Source: Carposina sasakii
Lineage: Eukaryota; Arthropoda; Insecta; Lepidoptera; Carposinidae
Assembly (NCBI GenBank): GCA_014607495.2
Contig: CP053148.1
Span: forward strand, 434,001 to 498,000
DNA length: 64,000 nt
Reading direction: 5' to 3'
Within the stretch, counting starts at the first letter, position 1; each line of letters begins with the position of its first letter. Below the pieces are notes generated by a model. That model was not told where the DNA came from. It saw only the letters and a list, made by a program, of their open reading frames with translations, and ran no database searches. Of the stretch, positions 21,621 to 32,330 are shown in pieces. The position numbers were made by a program, and so were the translations under genes.

Positions 21621-22065
21621 TACAGGGTGTGTGTGACAGCCAGGCAAATACTGAACAAGTGCCATTATTTTGAGTTATACAACAGTGTTATTACTCGCAG
21701 GAAATGCATTTTTAATTTGATCATCCGAAATGTTTGCTTTGCACGTTAATTGATCTTGGGCGATCCTATGACTAGTTAAACGTGCATATTGATTATTGTG
21801 TGATACATTGCTGTTTTTTGGATCACTTTTGACGTCCATTGGGGTTGATCAGTTAATTGAACTTTTTTGACCGCAATTTTTTTTTAAATCATCCATAGGC
21901 TAAAATTTTGTTTTAAGGTCATTATTTAAGGCCAACTTAATTAAAATATGAAAAAAATAATCAAAGTTTTTTGAAATTTTGTGCGTAAATCAGTGGTTTT
22001 CGCTTCAGAATCATGGTCTAAAGTCGCCATATAAATATTTGTCTGACTGCCACTTTCACCCGGTA
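21621..22065 (+). mobile_element. TIR-A MITE, copy 4
   Basis: Starts tacagggtgtgtgtgacagc and ends cacccggta. The interior is homologous to the other TIR-A copies (gttgatcagtta, atcatggtctaaagtcgcca). Confidence 0.8.
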
Positions 22066-22723
22066 TAGTAGCTTAATTATGTTGGAACTTCTTGAAGTAT
22101 ACTATTTGGTTGGAACGTTCATATATAGTCATAGATCTACATATGTTGCCGAGAGTTTCTATGCCTGTCTCAATATTCAGTCGAAAGTTTCTGAGACTTA
22201 GTTGATGATGCACACATAAATATATATAGTCATTCTAGCTCATTATCTTCCGGAGGTTGGGCAAAAGTGTGCAAATTACACACCCACTTTTAACCAGTTA
22301 GCCTATTAAGTCTCACGTGGTATGTGGTGAGCCTACCGCCGCGTCTTAGATCTATATTGCAGAAAGTTTCTATACCTGTCGCAATATTCTGAAGGTTACT
22401 AGACGCGCGTTTTTTTCAGAAAAATAATGATGATGCACGATTTGTTTTTTTTGTATTGTGTGTTAAAGCCACAAAAAAACATCCTGTATTGCAAATTTCT
22501 AACCTGTCGCATATTAAGGTACTTCATTCTAAATTATATTTACTTTAACTTAAGGCAAGGTAAAATAATCATTGGCTCTCTCACTGTTGAGATAATGGAC
22601 TTATACGAGTGTGTTGATACCAGTATTCATATATTCGGAGTAACTTTGCTTGCCTGCCTAACGCTAACCCTCCTCAGGTATAGCTAAGTTATAATTACAG
22701 AATATCAAAATCCGTTCATAATA
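22066..22723. repeat. diverged direct repeat and Q-family fragment
   Basis: agtttctatgcctgtctcaa at about 22153 recurs as agtttctatacctgtcgcaa at about 22365, a spacing near 213 bp. The stretch 22649-22720 (aacgctaaccctcctcaggt, atagctaagt) matches segments at 26139-26212 and 33390-33470. Confidence 0.45.
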
Positions 22724-22988
22724 TACAGGGTGTAACAAAAAGGGTATGTTAAGTGAAAAGCTATGTAAATAGCCCACTGTAGAGAACCTATTTCCAAAAT
22801 ATGAGACTCGAAATCACATGTTTGTTTTTCAAGATTGTATGAACATTTCTGAATTGTTTAGGAATTCTCCATACTATCTGGAAGAATAAACATGTGATTT
22901 CGAGTGTCAAATTTTGTGAATAGTTTCCTTTTAATGGGCTATTTACATAGCTTTTCGCTTAACATACCCCTTTTGTTACATCCCTGTA
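22724..22988. mobile_element. FB foldback MITE, intact
   Basis: 265 bp that is almost wholly palindromic: tacagggtgtaacaaaaagg, gtatgttaagtgaaaagcta and tagcccactgtagagaac are mirrored by gggctatttacatagctttt, cgcttaacatacccc and catccctgta. Related copies lie at 43312-43574 (intact), 18625 and 3970 (partial). Confidence 0.85.
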
Positions 22989-23045
22989 TATAGCTAAATA
23001 ATAATTTGTAGAATATTAAAATCTGTTCATGAAATAAAATAAAAG

Positions 23046-23130
23046 GTACAGGCCCGTCACTGGGATCGATTCTAGATCCCACGCTTTCCGTTTGAAAGGC
23101 GCACGTTTTAACCATCGGGCTATCACTGCA
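23046..23130 (-). repeat. tRNA-derived SINE head (S1-like)
   Basis: On the minus strand: gtgatagcccgatggttaaa (A-box region), cgcctttcaaacggaaagcg, then a B-box-like atcgatccc. The body of the SINE is missing. Confidence 0.6.
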
Positions 23131-23416
23131 GATGTAATGATTTTGTATCTCATCATTGGCAATTTAGAATATATGGCAACCTTTTCAAATAAACAAATAT
23201 AAGAAGTAACAGTCGCCATAAAATAATTATTAACTTAGTCACAGGTTATAAACCATCGCTTATTAAAATATGAATTGAGCATGAAATCAAGAGAAGCTAG
23301 TTTCAACGTCTTATTTGTTCGACTACAGTAGAAATTACAGCATAGCGAATAACATTAAAATACTTCATTCTACGTATATCTAATAGGTATACTTTTAAAA
23401 TCATATATATATATAT

Positions 23417-23835
23417 ATAACGGCGTTTTTTCGTGGCCACCCTTAACGAAGGGTATGTACTCTATACATCAAATAAAGTAAGTTTATGCCAAAAATAATG
23501 CTGGGATTTTTTTTTTTAATTACTTGATCGTGCTAAATTTATAGTGTCTAGTATATATGTTAGTTTTTTTATAGACAGATATTAATTATTTCTCGTGAAA
23601 AAATCTTGCTACAAGCGTCTATGTGCATTTATGCAGAAAAACGCAGTCTATTTTTTTTTATTTAACAACGAGTTATGGATCCTAATATTGCCCTTTGGAA
23701 ACCAGACACTTCCCAGGTATGCTTCCATGGAGAAAAATGATCGTGATGATGAAGCGATTCCGTGGAGTTTTAACGGGAAATAATGATGCGTTGACGACTT
23801 AGGAAATTACAAAAATCCTTTTTAAAAACCCTGTA
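23417..23835 (+). mobile_element. C-family MITE, copy 1
   Basis: Begins cggcgttttttcgtggccac, cttaacgaagggtatgtact and ends aaaaaccctgta. It shares the whole interior (ttatgcagaaaaacgcagtc, cccaggtatgcttccatgga) with 35155-35519 and 51286-51677. The short frame at 23595-23783 belongs to the repeat. Confidence 0.8.
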
Positions 23836-24679
23836 TATATTTTACACACTAGTTAACGCTTTAAGTACGTATTTACGACTTTAACTGCGTGTACTGTGGG
23901 TCACGCACGTATGTAATATTTATATGATAGCTTCCAACTTTTATGTATGATGGTAGGATTATACACACTAAATTTATTATTATTGTAATTGCGAATTAGA
24001 ATTCATATTATTAAAAATGCCTAGCCTTATTGTAACTTGGCGCGTTTACAATATTCTTCGACATTACATTGGCAGTAGTTCTCATTGGTATACCTTTATT
24101 CCACTTATTTAACTAACATATGTCTTTTTGTGTATGTGCAATAAAGAATAAAGAAAGAAAGAATAAAGAATATTTATTATACGCTGTTGTTTAGAGATGC
24201 CCATTCATTAGCGACCGGTTGTAAAGATAACATGAATGGGCGATCTGTCGCCAACAGGAGATAACGATACAATTACCGATATCGATACCGCGCTGATAAC
24301 CGGTTTCGGCGATAAGCCGTATTTAACAATATTATTCTAGCCGCGGATCACCTTGTGGCTGAAACTATTTGGCCGATGCGAGTTACTGAAACCTTTTTTA
24401 CGTGATTTATACTCACGGATATCGGCATATTGTAATATGACGTCGCACGATGACGTGACGACTGATTGACGTTGGTAGTGACCGTACTTCAGGGACTTGG
24501 TACTAATACGAGTAATGCCGTATTATAAAATCTCCGTATTATAAAAAAAAAAATCTTAAAATAGCTAGTCATTCCTGACTAAACATTCTCTTATCATTGA
24601 ATACAAATAAATGTGGTAGATAGTAGTAAATATTTTTATTTTAATGCGTGTGTGTTAACCGGGGCTAAAGCAAAATACG
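23836..24679. other. G-family tail, then promoter-like GC patch
   Basis: 24115-24178 is a LINE G tail with a degenerate (AAAGAAT)n run. 24190-24500 is GC-richer, holds a mirrored cccattcat/atgaatggg pair (24205-24240) and a DRE-like tatcgata at about 24284. No gene seen. Confidence 0.4.
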
Positions 24680-24824
24680 TTTAAGGCTCGAGCACATCGG
24701 ATGCGTATGCGTAGACGTAAGCATAGACGTCAAGCGGTGACAGTTCTATACATTAAACTCAGAGGTACGTGTACGTCTACGCTTACGTGCACGCACACGC
24801 ATCCGGTGTGCTCGAGCCTTTAAA
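24680..24824. mobile_element. small foldback element, about 45-bp arms
   Basis: ttaaggctcgagcacatcgg, atgcgtatgcgtagacgtaa is mirrored by cacgcacacgcatccggtgt, gctcgagcctttaa. Total 145 bp, with gcgtaagcgtagacgt-type words inside. Confidence 0.7.
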
Positions 24825-25048
24825 GATGACATTATGGAAGATAAGACAAAATTTTAACAATGGAATATTATTTTTTTGTAACAAAATGATAACAGTGTTA
24901 GGTATTACGAAAGCGCGGTTACACTTAAAACGATATATGACAACAAAATGTATAATCTGTCAAAATTAGGCAATGTTTAGCTTAAATAAAGTTTAAATTC
25001 TTTTGTAATAATATGGTAAAGGTTTATTTCTTCAAGCAAACTAATCGA

Positions 25049-25131
25049 AATGACACGACACTGCGCCCCATACTAGATGACGCAACGTCGTAGTCGTATC
25101 GTTGTCGTGTCGTCTAGTGGAAAAAAGTCTA
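25049..25131. mobile_element. J-family foldback, degraded
   Basis: gacacgacactgcgccccat is followed by gttgtcgtgtcgtctagtgg. This resembles the intact J element at 54157-54314. Confidence 0.5.
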
Positions 25132-26683
25132 TATAGGCTTCCACGGAACAAAGTGTAGGTATATAATACTCGTATACCTCTGTAAAATTCATAAATCTCA
25201 TTAGAAATGTTTATGTAATGAATTTATTTAGGTACTATTTTAGGAAACTTTTCAGAATTCAGGTTACAAAAGGTTTTAGTGAAAATGTTTAGGTACGAGT
25301 TTTTGGAGGGGCTTTAATATGCCTGGACCAGGTGTAAAGATTCCACAGTATTATTTTATATTTTCATTGTAAGGTGGACCTTCGAATAAGCCTCTTATCT
25401 TATGAATTGGAACGTGTATTAGTAGGTGAGTACTTAGGAATAATATTATGATGTCTGCCTCCGAGGCTTCATTTTGTCTTCCCTCGAGACAATACTTGTC
25501 TCTGCAGTGATAATATCTACCAACTATGAGTACCCACCTATGTACCCCTTCAGTGTTTAGGATTTTTAATGACCTCATTTAAAGCTCGAATTTTGTGTTG
25601 TTGTTGTTTTGAAATTAAAAAACCGACCCATACTATATATAGACTTTGAAGAACATGGAATAGGTTTTTTATAATATGTAAATATTTGATCTCTCCTCAC
25701 TATCCTAAACGTGGGACCTCCCTTATGATCCTTGAGTTTTGGCTTCCGCGAATCGGGAATACAGCCATCCCTGTATCTACCTATATATAAATATTTCCAA
25801 GCACCGCTGTACCTTATGAGCAGTGCTGAATTCAAGCCAGAAAACAATATACCTACATTTGATATTTTTTATAGATACGTCTAATCAACCTATAATACAA
25901 AATGTCATCGAAACATTTGCTCAGGGAAAGCGTTCATTTTGAGAGATTTAGACTTAGACAATGTAACATCGTTTCACATTGACGTTTTCGCATTTACAAT
26001 AGTTTTTCATACGTTTCTATTTATTTTATAACGCAATTTTACTGCGAGTGCCTTAAATAACGTGAATATATACCAGATATTTTAATAAACCTCCTTATAT
26101 TATTTATTGTTTTCATAATTTATTCCTAATGCCGATACTAGCCTTGCGCCAACCCTCTTTAGGCATAACTAACTAGCTAAGTAATAATTTGACATCAATA
26201 AATTTGAGCTCATAATTCACGAACACAATTCTAACTATTCTTTTTCAGCGGCATTAGTAAGGAAGTCGGAAAAAAGCGTTATCTTCGCGAATTCCAAAAC
26301 AAACAGACGTCATAAATTAAATTAAGGCGAGTGTAATTAATTTAGTTCCCAGATAAGTATTGTGCCTATAAAATCAGACCTGTAGGAGAGGACTTCGGCC
26401 GAAAAATTCCATTTACGAAACTTTTTTAATATTAATTTTTCCCTCATTTCAGATGGAAACCCTGGAATTATGTCGTTGTAGTAATTATTTCGGCTCTTGG
26501 TAACATGGATGTACAATAGGCCGGCCTGGGTATTGTAATTAGCTATAGATGTGGGTTATCTTTGTTCTATGTGAGATACATTATATTATTTGAGTCAGTT
26601 CCAACTTCCACACGTGTAGCTTTGTCTACAAGTTATATAAGACAGTCAGAAATATGAAATGTTGAACATACTACTTTTATTGG
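25132..26683. other. unassigned
   Basis: No gene. A Q-family fragment is at 26139-26212 (cgccaaccctctttaggcat). The short minus-strand frames at 25.3-25.8 kb show no domain. Confidence 0.35.
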
Positions 26684-27092
26684 CCCTACACCCTCCACTG
26701 ACCCTCGGATCTGATAACTCATAATTGCGACAACAGGCACTTGCACTAACTACAATCGCCACGAGAAACCAGACCCGAGCACCTAGCATGCAAGACGATA
26801 CATTGCACTATTCCGAAATCAAAAACTAGATAAATAATCTACATATGTTTCGCCAACAACCGTGGCATCCTCAGGATTATAGAAATTAGTAAATTAGTAA
26901 ACCACTAATTATTATGAACCTCTAAAACCCAACACATTACTCTCATGGCGATTGTAGTTAGTGCAAGTGCCTGTTGTCGCAATTATGAGTTATCAGATCC
27001 GAGGGTCAGTGGAGGGTGTAGGGCCCGGTGGTGGGCGCACCCATAGTGAATGTTTGAACTTCCGAATTGTAACGCCTAATACAATTTCATTT
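26684..27092. mobile_element. H-family element with perfect 77-bp inverted repeat
   Basis: The arms 26684-26760 and 26947-27023 are exact complements over 77 bp by eye (ccctacaccctccactgacc... / ...gtcagtggagggtgtaggg). The right side continues into the normal H end gggcgcacccatagtgaatg and taatacaatttcat. The sibling at 61914-62352 has a single copy of this arm sequence. Confidence 0.8.
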
Positions 27093-27311
27093 ATAAAAGA
27101 GTGGTATTGTGTTTAACAGCCTATGTATGTATGTATGTATGTTCCTTTGAAGCACTACACAGACCAAACGTCTCGACCACAGAGATCTATAGAGTGGCCG
27201 TGGGGGCGTGGGCGGTGTAATTGAACTATGAACAAAATAGGCAAACATCGCGAAAACGCAATCAGTCGGGACTTGATTGCCTAACGCGTCACACGGGAGT
27301 GTTTTTTTATA

Positions 27312-27382
27312 ATGCCTGCTTGTTCAGTGGTTGTGTGCAAGAATTGAAGTGACCATAAACTTGAAGGGGTCACTTTTCATAG
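27312..27382 (+). pseudogene. THAP zinc-finger first exon with in-frame stop
   Basis: From ATG 27312 the frame reads MPACSVVVCKN, stop, SDHKLEGVTFH and then meets a consensus donor CATAG|GTAAGT at 27382/27383. THAP domains start M-P-x-C-x4-C and reach a G-(I/V)-x-F-H-x-F-P segment just before a common intron, so Cys4, Cys9 and the GVTFH segment fit. A TGA at codon 12 replaces the residue after Asn, making this exon non-functional as read. No second exon with the remaining Cys/His ligands is seen downstream. It may be a decayed host gene or part of a THAP-bearing transposon. Confidence is good for the domain and low for its origin. Confidence 0.6.
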
Positions 27383-28935
27383 GTAAGTACAATAACAATT
27401 TTGTTTTCTAGCATTTATACCCAAATTTCATTTTATTTCGTTAAAATAATTTTCACTGAGTGACATATGTAACCTAACGATTGAACCTAATACATTGCTC
27501 GCTAAGTGTAGCGTGCCTGGTGTTGAAATCAGTTTGATCGAGTGATGATAATTGCGCATATTGAATCGGCCGCTCCCGCGCACGGCCGCTGCTAAGCGCT
27601 TTGACATAGAGTTGTACCTGTCATTTCTTGTTGTCGATACGTCACGTTGCCGCGAATAGTACCTACGAGTAATAACTAATGTTAAGTAGATAATTTTGAG
27701 AGTTTAAAAAATATTATGTTTATGTAAAACAATGGTGAATTACTTATTATTATTAGTGTAACAAAGTACCTAAATTAATGTAGATGTGTGCAAAGTCAAC
27801 TTTCTTTATTTTTGTGTTTCTTATTAATAAATATTTTTTTAAATTATAATATAAAAAAATATTATTTAACTGTAAAATAGTTACTATAAAGTAGTTACTT
27901 ACCTACTTTATGTTATCGAGTCTTAAATATTTCAGAATATTTTGTTAAATGTAGATAATAAATGACTACCAATAAGCATATTATTATAGTTTTTTATTTC
28001 CATCGAACATTTACATACCGTACTAATTTATTAAAGACTCCGCTACGAATTTACTTTATTCTTTATCCCTTCAAGAAAAATAACCTTTTATTTGTGACCT
28101 CATACTTTTGTGACTGTGATGCAACTCAAAATCTAAGCTCAATCGGACAACGAGAAGTAGAAAAAGTAGGTTGAATTTTAAGATGAAGCTAAGTAAAAAC
28201 ATGTTTAAAATTGTATTGTGACCAGCTACTAAAGCCTAAATTGTTCGCGATGTGCAACAACGCAAGTGCTCGATAACAAATTTATCGACAGTCAATCACT
28301 AGCGTACATGTGAAATTTGTTGAATGTATTTGCTATACTGAGGCGCGTACTTACACAGTAGATAGCAATGTGTGCGCGCCAATGAGAGTACCGCCTTAAA
28401 TGTGTGAGTGTCAGAGATTTATCAATGTGGGTGTAATTTGTGTTATTATTTAGATGTCAATGTAAGTGTGGCTTATAGCCGCTTACATCAGAACTCAAAC
28501 TAAGTGCGCTTAGCGGCCCATCTCCTGTGTTTCTGTTATCTATGGTCTCGACCGATTTTTATGACTCATACGTCAATCGTATCCTCTTAGTTCGGGGAGT
28601 GTCACTAAAGACATGACGTTAGTGAAAATCCAATATGGCGACTACTGGACGCCATTTTGTGATAATGAAAAAAATTCAAGTCAACAAACTATATCGAGTG
28701 GGATATCGTTGAATAGGTATTTAAAAATCATTATTAGGTTTCTCTCAACATTTTTCGATTCGACCAACCGTTTAGGATTTATATCGATAGAAAGTTGCGT
28801 AACAACCATTCTCACATATAAGTTTTTAGACAGCAGCAAGACAAAAATTTCTTGTTGCCGAGCATGTTGAGCATGTTTCTTGAAGCTACGAGTAGGTACT
28901 CATAACAAAAAAGTATTAAATAAAAAAACATAATT
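27383..28935. other. unassigned, downstream of the THAP exon
   Basis: AT-rich with a GC-richer part at 28330-28520 (ggcgcgtacttacacag, ggcccatctcctgtg). No THAP continuation or transposase found. The 85-codon frame at 28613-28870 shows no domain. Confidence 0.35.
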
Positions 28936-29255
28936 AAAAAAATCCAAAAACCCGACTGCTTAAAAAAGAACCAAATAATGTACATAATAAAAAAACTGAA
29001 AAGAAAAAAAAACAACCACTTAGATGTCCGGTGGTCTAGAATTCTATAATATTATTATGGAATGAATACTATTGAAGAACATAAAATATTTTCTAATGAT
29101 CGTAACATAACAACTGAACAGTCGGGATCCATTGAGAATAATATTATAGAATTCTAGACCACCGGACATCTAAGTGCTTGTTTATTTTCTTTTCAGTTTT
29201 TTTATTATGTACCTATACATTATATGGTTCTTTTTTAAGCAGTCGGGTTTTTTCG
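28936..29255. mobile_element. E-family foldback, about 118-bp arms
   Basis: The left arm (cccgactgcttaaaaaagaa, ccacttagatgtccggtggt, ctagaattctataatatt) is mirrored on the right (aatattatagaattctagac, caccggacatctaagtgctt, ttttttaagcagtcggg). Only about 60 bp separate the arms. Sibling E copies at 40437 and 41167 have the left half only. Confidence 0.85.
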
Positions 29256-29335
29256 CATATTCTAGTTTACATCAATTCAGATGCATGTGCTTATTCACTC
29301 GTCAAACTTTTGGTGATGGTGACACTTACAACTCT

Positions 29336-29490
29336 GTTCCCTAAATGGTGTAGCCAGACTTGTAGGATCATGAAAGAGTCACGTTATGTATGGCTCAGGA
29401 CATACACAAATAATCATTTACAAGTTGCTTGTTCATCGCTCCTGAGTTCCTTAGTCGACTCGTACGACATGCTCGGAAGAAGCCAGCCAT
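29336..29490 (+). repeat. dispersed repeat B copy
   Basis: aaatggtgtagccagacttg, taggatcatgaaag, tttacaagttgctt and gagttccttagtcgactcgt in the family order. Confidence 0.7.
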
Positions 29491-30805
29491 AAGTTACAAT
29501 ATTAGAAAATATATTTATATAAATAAATAATGAGCTCTCAAACATACCTAATAATGTAAAATAAATGCAAAGGAGATCCGAATAAAAGAGAAAAATTCAG
29601 ATAAGCTAGGGATTATCATAAGTAATTGAATTGGCTAGTTTTACTTATTACATAGTTAAGCCGTAATCACATTTTTTCTGCTCAAGACATTATATATTTA
29701 ACAGTAATATTTCCCATTGGAATCGTTATCGGTGGATATGTTGTACACTTGTGCTCGAAATGCGGCGGTAGGCTTTTAATTAATGTATAGCGAATTTATG
29801 ATCCTGTAGTTCTGGATATGTTACCGTATGTGTTACCTATGTATGTATTGAAAGCATTATATATTACGAGAGCTGCATCGAAAGAATGATAGCATTCACC
29901 CCTAACTAACTACATAGAGAATCCCGCACAATCCGCACATTCCGCACGCAACATACCCCGCACGCTACGTGCCTGTTTCCAAAAATTAATTTAAAAATAT
30001 AATTGAAACACCGAGTGTATTTGCTGCAGTTGCAATCAAAAGTGTGACATGTCGATATTTCCCAGTTTGTGAAATGTTTAGAGTTGTTTCCAGAAATCGC
30101 TTTAGTGTTACCTTTTCGTATAGAGAACAGTAGGAACTCGTTTTGTGAAAGTCTTAACTTGAATTAACTGTACTACGTTTTAATAGAGTATGGTAAAGAA
30201 TATTCTAATTAATTTAGTTCATAAAGTTATTCGAAAATAAGATATAAAATCCAGATTTCTGAGGATAACAGTAAAGTCTCGTATGTTTAATCTCAGTTTA
30301 TACAAAGTTTTAGAATGTTTAGGAAGTCAAAAAAGTACATTTAACAATACAGTTTGTTAAATGTATACTGTACTGGAAATTTAAAACATATTTATATGCG
30401 TTATTTTTTAAAAAAAATCTAAAATTGATAGATTTTTCAAACATTTAGATATCACATAATGTCATTTTAAACATAATTAACTTTAGGAGCTCTTAGGCTT
30501 AAGTTATGTATAGTAAAAATAGTAATTGTTTATGAAATTATAGGTACGTATATTAAAAAGGACGGACGTGACGCTGTGCTTTCACTCCGAACACTATAAA
30601 CGGGGTACCTAAATTCATATTCCAATTATATTGTCCTACCGTACTATGGTCCAGTATGCTATGGTATATTAAGGTCTGTTATACTATAGTTCTTTCGTAT
30701 CTGAATCTGCTATGCTACACGTGAACGTGGCAGTATAATCTCATTAAAGATCCTGTAGTTTCAGATCCCCATTGTTTGAAACACAACCACGTGTATACAA
30801 GTAGT
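29491..30805. other. unassigned
   Basis: 29708-29778 is a diverged sibling of 8651-8722. Around 29918-29965 the word ccgcac recurs five times. 30707-30790 resembles a repeat B 5' end. No gene seen. Confidence 0.35.
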
Positions 30806-30945
30806 ATACATACATACATACATACATACATATAATCACGCCTTTATCCCTTACGAGGTAGGCAGAGCACCAAGGGCCGATAGAACCACATGGTGCCACT
30901 TCTGACCAATTTTAAGAGTATAGTTGAGATGTAAATAGTTTGACT
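30806..30945 (+). repeat. microsatellite-linked repeat L
   Basis: (CATA)n at 30806-30832 runs into taatcacgcctttatccctt, acgaggtaggcagagcacca and ggtgccacttctgacc. This is a microsatellite-associated repeat type known in Lepidoptera. Other copies are at 32815-32895 and, interrupted, at 43750-43905. Confidence 0.65.
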
Positions 30946-31240
30946 TCATTTATTGTAAAAGTTGTGCTAGCCTGTAATTGTGATACATAATATTATCGTG
31001 TACTCCTGTCCAACTTGTATCTTAACGGAACCGTTATGTATTATGTTGGCTTTATAATTTAATAAATAATTAAATTAAAAAAAAAATGTAATTACAAGTA
31101 GTATAAGAACTCGTAAATAATTATAATTATTACGTTCGTGATAAAGCTATCTTAGATGGACTCTATATATATCTAGTGATAGCTCATTCACAACCATAGA
31201 CGAACTATTATATTCTTAATACTACGATTTTAGAAAGTGC

Positions 31241-31493
31241 CCAGGGGGCCAATTCTCGAAAAGTCTGGACGCTTAGAATAAAGCAATAATTTTATTACTT
31301 TACGGTAACGTAGTTAGACACATTTCAGCACGTGACATATATTTGATTTTATTTTGTCATACTCGCGACCGACGCGTGCTAAAATATACCTTATTACTTA
31401 AGCGACAAGTATATATTACTTCGCACCGCGTTTCGTTAACGGTTCGTTAGTGGTTGCGTGTCGACTCAAAAAATTTTCAGAATTGCCCCCCAG
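31241..31493. mobile_element. N-family MITE
   Basis: Inverted ends ccagggggccaattctcgaa and the complement of cctggggggcaattctgaaa bound 253 bp without an ORF. No target duplication is obvious. Confidence 0.6.
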
Positions 31494-31939
31494 GTATGAT
31501 GGACAAATTCAATTAATTATGTTAATCATTATCTCGTATTCTTTTGCTTCATTTTCACTCTTGTCATAATAAAGTTGAGAATAAATTTAATTTTGCAAAA
31601 GTGTATGTTCTATTTTAAGTGCTAGCTTAATAAACTAAGTAGATACGTTATTTTGAAATGTTTCATTATGCATGTTATAATGTGTTCTAATTAAGAAATG
31701 TTTCAACTTTGTTTATCTAATTAAGCACGTTAGCGAATGAAGCTTTTTGCAGTTGTAATAATTTTTCACTGTAGTCTACGAAGATTTATGCACGTAGGGT
31801 ATGAATTGGTACATAAAAGATTATTTCGATGTGTCGCGAAATAAACACTAGTCTAGAGATAAACGCCGTTTTAATATGACATTCCTATATAGTCCATTAT
31901 ATTTTGCTGTCAAATGTCATTCTTAGAGGCGTGTATTTT
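31494..31939. other. unassigned AT-rich DNA
   Basis: No gene or repeat recognised. Confidence 0.4.
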
Positions 31940-32330
31940 TTTGGAACGAAGTTCCTTACGGCAGGCTTGGAGGAGATAGAGATTTTGCTGCGCGACCGAA
32001 CTGAAGTAATGTGATAGTAAAACTGTAAAAAAAAGTGCGTGGAATAAAACCGTTAAATGAGACGTGCGCAGGCGCGACAGTCGTATACACAAGCGAGTAG
32101 TGTATAATACCTTTCTCTTTCTCCCTCTTTCTTTTCGTTCTCTCATCCCTTCTCTCTCTATTACTACTCCAAACCGCCAATGCATAGTATATACTCATGA
32201 ATTCATGAACAAGCACGTGGCGAATACTCACATTATAGATACATTTTAAACCTAAATAAAATTGAGCACGATTTTTCTTTTGCAAATTGTGTCGATTCTA
32301 CATTAGCCGAAGGAACTTCGTTCCTACCTG
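31940..32330. mobile_element. O-family element with inverted gaacgaagttcc ends
   Basis: tttggaacgaagttccttac on the left is mirrored by gccgaaggaacttcgttcct on the right. A CT-rich tract lies at 32115-32160. The 91- and 109-codon minus-strand frames across it have repeat-like composition and no domain, so I do not call a gene. Confidence 0.55.

Noticed and set aside
24190..24240. hAT 5' terminus (tagagatgcccattcat)
   Set aside because: No matching 3' terminus or 8-bp duplication could be found by eye.
27145..28560. Complete THAP transposon around the broken exon
   Set aside because: I looked for inverted ends and target duplications (tagagtggccg, ggcccatctcctg) but matches are too weak.
31910..32285. 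Overlapping 91- and 109-codon minus-strand ORFs
   Set aside because: They lie inside an element with inverted gaacgaagttcc ends and a CT-rich tract; no recognisable domain.
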